Assembly: GCF_900087055.1 (NCBI RefSeq)
Contig: NZ_LT575468.1
Span: forward strand, 744,001-808,000
Source: Plesiomonas shigelloides
GTDB lineage: Bacteria > Pseudomonadota > Gammaproteobacteria > Enterobacterales > CAMTGL01
Direction of reading: 5' to 3'
Length of the DNA stretch: 64,000 nucleotides
The translations under genes and the position numbers were made by a program. Positions 18,837 through 27,100 of this stretch are shown here, piece after piece. How positions within the stretch are numbered: position 1 is the stretch's first letter; the number at the start of each line of letters is the position of its first letter. The notes below the pieces were generated by a model. The model was not told the DNA's origin. It saw only the letters and a list, made by a program, of their open reading frames with translations, and did not search any database.

Positions 18837-19916
18837 ATGTCTCACTCGTTGAAAGGCACTGCGGTGCTGAAAAACACGCTGTCCGTAAAGAGCGTGTTAG
18901 GGTTATCGCTGGTGATGGCGCTGACGGCCTGTTCATCTGATGGCGGTCGCTTCAAGCGCGAAGTCAACGGTAACGACAGTTACCTGAATACTCCGGCGCA
19001 AACGGCCATGGTATGGCCGGCCGGCGTCAGTGCGCCGCTGGCGTCCAATGATTATGCGATCCCATCTGCTGGACAAGGCCCTGTGGGCAAGCAGGTGGAT
19101 GTGCGTCCTCCGCAGCAAGTGATGCCGCTGTTAAACGGCTCCCGTACGCAATCGGAAGGCAATCTGTCACAAGTGATCATGGAAGGGCGCTTATATCCAG
19201 CGCAAACCTTGTGGGGCAATCTGTTAAGTGCTCTGCAGCAAGAAAAAGTGACCATCGCCAGCCAATCAGCTGCTGACATGACGCTGACCACCGATTGGGT
19301 GAATTGGACCCAAAGCGATGAAGTGCAGAACATGCGCGCCCGTTATCAGCTGCAGGTACAAAGCCAAGGTTACAACACTGTGCTGCAAAGCCGCCTGACC
19401 GAGCTGCAAGACAGCCAAGGCCAGAGCGTCACCGAAAGCACCGAGATCCAGCGTTATAACGCGATGTTGCTCAACAAACTGATGAGCACCATGGATGCGC
19501 AAAGCCGTGCTCAAGAAGCCGCTCGTTTGGCGCAGCAAGGCGCGGTACTGAACGTTCAGGCCGGTCAGGATAATACCGGTTTGCCGGTGTATATCGTGCG
19601 TGCCGGTTATGATGTGGTGTGGGCGCGTTTGCCAGCCACGCTGAGCAAGCTGGGCTTTACGGTCGAAGAGCGTAATCGTCCACAAGGTCAAATGACCTTG
19701 AGCTACAAGAATATCGGAGACAGCGGCTGGAGTGCGCTGTCGGCCAAAGATCCACAACTGTCGCGCAGTGAATACAAGCTGCAAGTCGGGGATCTGGGGA
19801 ACCGTACCAGTTTGGCGCTGACGGATGCAGACGGTAAGCCGTTGTCCGACAGCAGCTTCGAAGCCTTGCTGCCAGCGGTGCAGGCGGTATTCGACAGCCA
19901 AGCTGTAAACCAGTAA
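18837..19916 (+). CDS. bamC: Outer-membrane assembly lipoprotein BamC
   Basis: Lipoprotein of the BAM complex that inserts beta-barrel proteins in the outer membrane. The protein is 359 aa against 344 in E. coli. The lipobox LTAC at about residues 32-35 gives the lipidated Cys. It is followed by the unstructured stretch that binds BamD, with DYAIP and VDVRPPQQ conserved, then two helix-grip domains (about 100-220 and 235-355; for example YKLQVGDLGNRTSL). A TTG upstream at 18822 is in frame, but ATG 18837 with GGAG ahead is preferred. It is in an operon with dapA. Confidence 0.94.
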   Translation: MSHSLKGTAVLKNTLSVKSVLGLSLVMALTACSSDGGRFKREVNGNDSYLNTPAQTAMVWPAGVSAPLASNDYAIPSAGQGPVGKQVDVRPPQQVMPLLNGSRTQSEGNLSQVIMEGRLYPAQTLWGNLLSALQQEKVTIASQSAADMTLTTDWVNWTQSDEVQNMRARYQLQVQSQGYNTVLQSRLTELQDSQGQSVTESTEIQRYNAMLLNKLMSTMDAQSRAQEAARLAQQGAVLNVQAGQDNTGLPVYIVRAGYDVVWARLPATLSKLGFTVEERNRPQGQMTLSYKNIGDSGWSALSAKDPQLSRSEYKLQVGDLGNRTSLALTDADGKPLSDSSFEALLPAVQAVFDSQAVNQ

Positions 19917-19922
19917 TGGATC

Positions 19923-19944
19923 AAAGGGGCCTTCGGCCCCTTTT
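19923..19944 (+). terminator. Terminator of dapA-bamC
   Basis: GC-rich stem GGGGCC / GGCCCC with a TTC loop, flanked by AAA and TTTT, 6 bp after the bamC stop. Confidence 0.88.
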
Positions 19945-19979
19945 CTTATTTATACACCCCTCAATCATGGAGTAGAAAA

Positions 19980-20693
19980 ATGCAGAAGCGAGCTGAGCTG
20001 TATCGTGGTAAGGCTAAAACGGTGTACAGCACAGAGAATCCGGATTTTCTGGTGCTGGAGTTCCGTAATGATACCTCAGCCTTTGACGGTCAGCGGATTG
20101 AGCAGCTGGATCGCAAAGGGATGGTGAATAATAAATTTAACTATTTCATCATGACCAAACTGGCCGAAGCCGGTATTCCAACGCAGATGGAAGCCCTGCT
20201 GTCGGATACTGAGGCCTTGGTGAAAAAACTGGATATGGTACCGGTTGAGTGTGTGATCCGTAACCGTGCCGCCGGCTCTTTAGTGCGTCGTCTGGGTGTA
20301 CAAGAAGGGATGGAGCTCAATCCGCCAACCTTCGAAATGTTCCTGAAAAACGATGCCCTGCATGATCCGATGGTCAACGAGTACCACTGCCGCTCTTTTG
20401 GCTGGGTGACCGATGAACAACTGGATCGGATGAAAGAGCTGAGCTTCAAGATCAATGCCGTACTGCAAGCGCTGTTTGCCGATGCTGGTCTGATTCTGGT
20501 GGATTACAAGCTGGAGTTCGGTCTGTTCCACGGGGAGATCGTGCTGGGCGATGAGTTCTCGCCGGACGGTTGCCGTCTGTGGGATAAAGATACGCTGAAG
20601 AAACTCGACAAAGACCGTTTCCGTCAAGGTCTGGGCGGGGTGATTGAAGCGTACGAAGAAGTGGCGCAGCGTCTGGGTATTGAACTGGCCTGA
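19980..20693 (+). CDS. purC: Phosphoribosylaminoimidazole-succinocarboxamide synthase (SAICAR synthetase)
   Basis: Purine synthesis: joins aspartate to carboxyaminoimidazole ribonucleotide using ATP. The protein is 237 aa, the same as E. coli PurC. It begins [16 protein letters not shown], and the motifs [16 protein letters not shown] and LVDYKLEFG are intact. A strong GGAG ribosome site precedes it. No PurR box is seen in the short gap after the bamC terminator. Instead a perfect PurR-box match lies 18 bp downstream of the stop. Confidence 0.97.
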   Translation: MQKRAELYRGKAKTVYSTENPDFLVLEFRNDTSAFDGQRIEQLDRKGMVNNKFNYFIMTKLAEAGIPTQMEALLSDTEALVKKLDMVPVECVIRNRAAGSLVRRLGVQEGMELNPPTFEMFLKNDALHDPMVNEYHCRSFGWVTDEQLDRMKELSFKINAVLQALFADAGLILVDYKLEFGLFHGEIVLGDEFSPDGCRLWDKDTLKKLDKDRFRQGLGGVIEAYEEVAQRLGIELA

Positions 20694-20702
20694 TTTTCTT
20701 TG

Positions 20703-20797
20703 GTTTTTCCACGCAAACGTTTACGTCTAGTCTGTTCGTGTAAAGTCGGTCGAGGCCGTATCCGTGTAGGCGTGATGTAAACCGAGAGTGGAAAAAC
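20703..20797 (+). ncRNA. Candidate structured RNA or long inverted repeat after purC
   Basis: A 10-bp arm GTTTTTCCAC (20703-20712) pairs exactly with GTGGAAAAAC (20788-20797). Inside it, GTTTAC (20719-20724) pairs with GTAAAC (20777-20782). The enclosed 50 nt are GC-rich. A strong terminator follows 38 nt later, so the whole could be an independent small RNA or the processed 3' end of purC mRNA. I do not recognise a known riboswitch class. The evidence is base pairing only. Confidence 0.35.
20711..20726 (+). promoter_or_regulatory. PurR-box match downstream of purC
   Basis: ACGCAAACGTTTACGT fits the PurR consensus ANGCAANCGNTTNCNT at every fixed position. It lies after, not before, purC, inside the left arm of the inverted repeat. 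It could control a short transcript ending at 20864. No clear sigma70 promoter is visible beside it. Confidence 0.55.
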
Positions 20798-20834
20798 AAT
20801 GCCTAAGCACGAATGCGTGTTATCCGGCAATAAG

Positions 20835-20864
20835 CAGGGAGCCGTCCGGCTCCCTGTTGTTTTT
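20835..20864 (+). terminator. Terminator of purC or of the downstream small transcript
   Basis: Stem CAGGGAGCCG / CGGCTCCCTG followed by TTGTTTTT. It lies 142 bp beyond the purC stop. Confidence 0.88.
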
Positions 20865-21195
20865 ATGTGTTTGGCTGAAGTTTTAGCTAGGGTTTTAGCT
20901 AGGATTGCTTGCGGCTAAGTAAATCAGCGCTATGTCTATCCGCAGGGCCGCTCTGCTCTGCTTTTCTTTTTTGCTTTGCTCTTATCCCTTATTCCTTGCC
21001 TCTTATCCCTTTGCTGTGGCTTTGCATGCCTTCGGCTTTCGTTCTGCCAATTTGTCATGAGGCTTAATACTCATGCGGTCATCGTATTAAGCATTTGTGT
21101 TCTATGCTTACCAATGACCTGTCGCGCTTATGCGCGTGCAGGCATAGTGCGCCTTACGGTTTCGGAGTTGTGCGGTCTCCGTCTGAACAGGGGAG

Positions 21196-24100
21196 ATGAC
21201 GGTGAATATGAGCCTTTTTTCAGCGATACGGCGCAAACTGCGCTGGCAGCATCCGGAGGTGGCCGGTATACAGGCGGAAGCGCCATTACGGGCCGAATTA
21301 TTTACGGCTGGCCAAATGGAGCGTCATGGCCGAGTACTGGCGCGCTCGCACAAGCTCAGCCGAGGCCGTTGCCCTGAGCGCTTATTGCCGCGTTTGGCAG
21401 AAAATGAGCAGATCCTGATCCGTTGCTGTCAGCTGCTGCAAGTATCTACCTCGCAGCAAAAGCTCACTCCCGCAGGGGAATGGCTGCTGGATAACTATTA
21501 TCTGATTGAAGAGCAAATTTACCTGATTCGGCAAAATCTGCCGAAAGAGTATGGTCGCGGTTTGCCGCGCCTGAATAACCCCGCACAGCACGGTATTCCA
21601 CGAGTTTATGATATTGCGCTGGAAGCCATCGCGCACGGCGATGGTCATTGGGATGCAGACAGTTTCAGCCGTTTTGTTGGTGCTTATCAGCAGCAATCGG
21701 ATCTGAATTTGGGCGAGTTATGGGCGTTGCCCATCATGTTGCGGCTGGCGTTGATTGAAAATTTGCGCCGGATAGCTCGCCATCTGACTGATGAATTACA
21801 CACCACCGCGCTGGCGATGACATGGGCCGAACGGTTGGTGCAGGTGAGTCGTCAGTCACCGGATGCGTTGATCCAAGCGTTGGCGGAGTTGGCGCAGACA
21901 CCGGTGTGCTTGTCTGCCAGCTTTGTGGCTGAGCTGACGCGTCGCTTACAGGGCAAAGATCCTGGCTTGTCGGTGGTGACCGATTGGTTGGCGCTGCGTT
22001 TGCGGGAACAAGGGATGACGCTCGATAGCGCGTTGCAGCAGCATGCGCAGTCGCAGGCGGTTAGTCAGTTGTCGGTCAGTAACAGCATCAACAGCTTACG
22101 TGCACTGGAGCAGATGAACTGGCCGGAGTTTGTCGAAACCATGAGCGTCAGCGAGCAGATTTTGCGCAGTGATCCGGCGGCGGTGTACGCGCGCATGGAC
22201 TTTGCCACGCGCGATCGTTATCGCCATCAATTGGAGCGCTTGGCACGCCGTGCCCGTGTGAGTGAGCCGGTGGTAGCAAGGCGCTGCGTCGAGTTAGCGC
22301 AGCAAGCCGGAGAGCGTTATCACAGTCAGGACCGGCGTTTACATGTTGGTTATTACCTGATTGGTGACGGTCAGACGCAGCTAACCCGTGAGTTGGGGAT
22401 CCGCAGTTCATTGACGCGACGCAGCCAGCAGTTTTTACATCGTCATGCACTGCCAGCATATTTGCTGGCCGTTTCTGGATTTGCGTTGTTGGCGGTGGGC
22501 GTATTGGCCTTCAGTATGTTGACGCCTCATGCTAGCGATATGCCTGCGTTTTTCGCGGCGGTTGCCGGTAGCAGCCCCTTCGCTATGGTCAGCTGCGGGT
22601 TATTGCTGGTTTGCGCGTTTTTGGCATTCAGTCAGCTGGCGGTGCAGTGGGTCAATGAATTGCTGACGCGCACCGTGACGCCGTCTCATCTGCCGAAAAT
22701 GGATTTCTCTCATGGCTTACCGCCGGAGTATCGCTCGTTGGTGGTGGTGCCGATGTTATTGCGCTCACCGGCGCAAATTGATGCAGCGGTGGCGGCACTG
22801 GAAGTGCGTTATCTGGCCAATCCCGATCCTTATTTGCACTTTGCGTTGCTGACCGATTTTACCGATGCACCGCAGCCCACGTTGCCGGAAGATGAAGGGC
22901 TGTTGAACCATGTTCGTCAACATATCCAAGCCCTGAATCAACGCATTAATGGTGACAGTCGCGGCAGTATCTTCTTCTTATTCCACCGCGAGCGGCGCTG
23001 GAATGAGCGCGAAGGCTGCTGGATGGGCTATGAGCGCAAACGCGGCAAACTGGCGGCGCTGAATGCCTTTTTGCTCGGCCAAGATCCGGATGCCTTTGAT
23101 GTGATTGCAGGTCGGCGCGCGGTACTGAGTAATATTCGCTATGTGATCACCTTGGATCTCGACACCCAGCTGCCGCCCGGTAGTGCCACCCAGTTGATCG
23201 GCACCTTGGCGCATCCACTGAATCAGGCGGTTTACGATCCGATTTGTCAGCGAGTGGTGGCCGGTTATGGCATTTTACAGCCGCGCATCGCCGAGCAAAT
23301 CCCTGAGCAAGGGCTCAATGCTTATTTGCGCGTGTGCGCGACCGAGTGCGGTCTTGACCCTTATACCCGCACGGTATCGGATGTGTATCAGGATCTGTTT
23401 GGCGAAGGCTCGTTCATCGGGAAAGGCATTTATGATCTGGCGGTCTTCGAGCGAGTGCTGCGTGGGCGCTGGCCGGAGAATCAGGTGCTCAGTCATGATT
23501 TGTTGGAAGGGTGCTATGCGCGCTCGGGCTTGGTCAGTGATGTTGCGCTCTTTGAACAATCTCCGGATAACTATTTAGCCGATGTGGCTCGCCGCCGGCG
23601 TTGGGTGCGCGGTGATTGGCAGTTATTACCTTGGCTGCGCCGGCGCGTGCGGACATTAGGCGGCAGTTGGGAAGACAACACGTTATCGGCGTTATCGCGC
23701 TGGAAACTGTTGGATAACTTGCGCCGCAGCCTAACGCCGTTAGCCACGTTGATGTTGCTGGTGGGGGGATTATTGCTGACGACGCCAGTAAGTGTGCTGT
23801 GGATAGTCGGGCTGCTTTGGCTATCACCGGCGCTGCTGGCGCTGGTGTTAGATGTAGCTCTGGTGGCCAAAGAGGTCTCGTGGTGGCAGTACAGCCGTTT
23901 GAGCGTTGTTAAGGCGTTGCGCCGCATTCGTCAGCAAGGATTGCAACTGTTGTTGCTTCCTTTTGAAACGCTGTTTCATCTCAGCGCGGCCAGCACCGCA
24001 TTATGGCGGATGTTTGCCAGTCACCGGCGCATGCTGGAGTGGACAACATCCGAGGCGCAGCAGCAACAGGCGCCCCGCTTAGCGGCAGATTTTTATCGCC

Positions 24101-27100
24101 AGATGTGGCTGTCATGGACGCTGGCATTGCTACTGGTGCCGTTAGTGGCACTCAGCATGTCGGCGAATCTTGGGTTAGCGTTGGCCATTGCCGCCGGTTG
24201 GTTACTGACGCCGTGGTTGATGGCAAGGCTAAGCCAGCCGGTACAGATCACGCCGGCGAATTTATCTCGTGAGCAGCAGCGCTATTTACGCCAGCTCAGC
24301 CGCGAGACCTGGGGCTTTTTTGAAACCTTTGTCAGTGCAGATGACCACTTTTTGCCGCCGGATAATTATCAGGAAGTACCCGATCCGGTGGTGGCGCATC
24401 GCACGTCACCGACCAATATCGGGTTGTCGTTACTGGCCAACCTGACGGCGTATGATTTTGGGTATATCCCGCGAGGCGAACTGCTGGCGCGCACGCGCCA
24501 GACGTTAGATACCCTTGAGCAATTAGGACGTTATCGAGGCCATTTTTACAATTGGTATGACACCCAGACTCTGCGCCCGCTCTATCCTCGCTATATCTCA
24601 ACGGTCGACAGCGGCAATCTGGCCGGTCATTTGCTGATTTTGCGCCGCGGGTTATTGGCGCTACGCGAAGTTCCGCCTAATTGGCTCAGTTGGCAGCAGG
24701 GATTGATGGATACCTTGCAGCTTCTGATTCAGGCGTTAGGTGAGCGCGCCTCACCGGTGGCCGAGGCATTAACCGATCGCTTGCAAGAAGTGTTGAGCTG
24801 TAATGGCGCGGAGTTGGAACAATCGCCGCTGGCCTACTTTACCCGCGTGCAGCAGCTGGCCGCTGAGCTCAATTTGTATATTCAAGATACCTACACCAGT
24901 ACTGCGGCTCGGCGCTGGTCGCAGGCGTTAGTGCAACAAACAGGGTTGCTGGTGAGCGAGCTAGAAGGGGGCAGCGCGGTGCAGCAACAGCAGCAGGCGG
25001 ATATCGCATTGCTCGCCCAGCGCTTGGAAGCGTTAGCAGATATGGACTTTGAGTTTCTGTTCGATCCGGCGCGCCAGTTACTGCGTGTTGGCTATAACCT
25101 AGACTCGCACCAGTTTGACCTTGGCCACTACGATTTGCTGCAATCAGAAGCGCGGCTGAGCTATTTTCTGGCGGTTGCGCGGCGGCAAATTCCTTTGAAG
25201 AGCTGGTTTAATTTGGGCCGTTTGCTGACAGTGTTAGATGGGCGCGCGGTGCTGGCATCATGGAGCGGCTCGATGTTTGAGTACCTGATGCCGCAATTGG
25301 TGATGCCGTCATACCAAGATACCCTCATCAGCACCACCTGCCACCATGCTGTGCTACAACAGATGCATTATGGCCGACAAACCGGTTTGCCGTGGGGCGT
25401 TTCGGAGTCTGGTTATAACCGTACCGATGCGCAGTTTAACTATCAATATCGTGCGTTTGGCGTGCCCGGATTAGGGCTCAAGCGCGGCTTAGCGGAAGAC
25501 CGCGTGGTGGCGCCGTACGCCACTATGATGGCATTGATGCTGGAGCCGCAAGCGGCGCTGCACAATTTGCAGCGCCTGCAAGGTATGGGCGCGCGCGGTG
25601 GTTTTGGTTTTTATGAGGCGCTGGATTTTACGCCGTCGCGCCTGAATCGGGGCGAGACTCACGCCCTGATCCGCTCTTATATGGCGCATCACCAAGGTAT
25701 GGGATTCTTGGCGTTGTCCCATGCTTTATTGGGGGCACGCATGCCACAGCGCTTCAGTGCGGAGCCGTTGTTCAAAGCGACCCAATTGTTGCTGCAAGAG
25801 CGGATGCCGAAAGTCATTAGCGTTTACGTGCAGCGGCAGAAATTTGAACCGGTGTGGGAAGAGCGCCCAGATCTGGGGGATGTGCGCCGCCAATTTGGCG
25901 TTGCCGATCTGACGCAGCCGCAAATCCAGTTGCTGTCTAACTCCCGTTATCATGTGCTGCTTAGCCAAAGTGGGGCTGGCTACAGCCGTTGGCATCAGCT
26001 GGCGTTGACGCGCTGGCGCACTGATGCCACCACCGAGCGCTATGGGTTGTTCTGTTATCTGCGCGAGGTAAACAGCGCACGTACGGATAGCGTGACATGC
26101 CAGCCATTTGGCCGACGACCGGAGCTGGCGGAAGCGGAATATCGGGTGATATTTTCTGAGTCGCGCGCTGAGTTTAGCCAGTGCTTGACGCAGGTGTCGG
26201 TACAAACCGAAATCGTGGTTTCTCCAGAAGATGATGTGGAGCTGCGCCGTATTCGACTGACCAATGACAGCTACCATCCACTGACACTGGAGCTTACCAC
26301 TTATGCCGAAGTGGTACTGGCGCCGCTGATCACCGATGAGCTGCACCCCGCGTTCAGCAATCTTTTTATGCAGACGGAAATTGTGGCTGGATTGCAGACC
26401 TTGCTGTGCCATCGCCGAGCACGCACGGCGCATGAGCGCAATCCGTGGTTGTTCCATCAGTTGAATGTGCAAGGCGCCGAGAGCGAAGCTATCAGCTATG
26501 AAACTGACCGCATGAAGTTCATTGGCCGTGGGCGTAGCGCGGCCAATCCGCAGGCATTAGAGCAACCGTTAACCAACAGTCATGGTGCGGTGCTCGATCC
26601 GATAGTGGCGATCCGCCGTCGTATCACGTTGGCACCGCAATCCACCGCTACCGCAGATTTGCTACTGGGGGTCGCACCAGAGCGCGAAAGTTGTTTGCTG
26701 TTGGCGCATAAATACCGCGATCCGCATTTGGCCGATCGGGTCGAGCATTTAGCGTGGACGCACAGTCAGGTCTTTTTACATCAACTTAATATCAACGATC
26801 AGGATGCGGCGCTGTTTAACCAGTTGGCAGGGCGTATTTTGTACCCCGACGCCCGTCTGCGCGCTGAACCGGCTATTTTGCAGGTTAACCGGCGCGGGCA
26901 ATCGGATCTGTGGCCGCAGGCGATCTCTGGCGATCATCCAATCTTGCTGGTGCAGGTACAAAGTGCCGATGGCGAGAGTTTGGTGCGCCAGTTGCTGCAA
27001 GCGCATGCCTATCTCAGGCATAAAGGTTTTATCTTCGATTTGGTGATCGCCAACCAAGAGCATTCAGGCTATCGCCAAGAGCTGCAAACTTCCCTCGGTG

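Larger units (their letters stand above)
20694..21195. other. Intergenic region purC to glucan synthase with structured element
   Basis: 502 bp without a convincing gene. It holds a PurR-box match (20711-20726), a large inverted repeat (20703-20797) and a terminator (20835-20864). After that, a pyrimidine-rich stretch leads to the next gene. An open frame beginning near 20976 overlaps the next gene in another frame and has no ribosome site. Confidence 0.6.

Noticed and set aside
20800-20919. Possible 39-codon frame starting at the ATG after GTGGAAAAAC, downstream of purC
   Set aside because: It runs straight through the terminator stem at 20835-20856 and has no proper ribosome site.
20976-21377. 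133-aa plus-strand frame with hydrophobic N-terminus before the glucan synthase
   Set aside because: It has no ribosome site and overlaps the start of the large gene in another frame. Its composition follows a pyrimidine-rich stretch.
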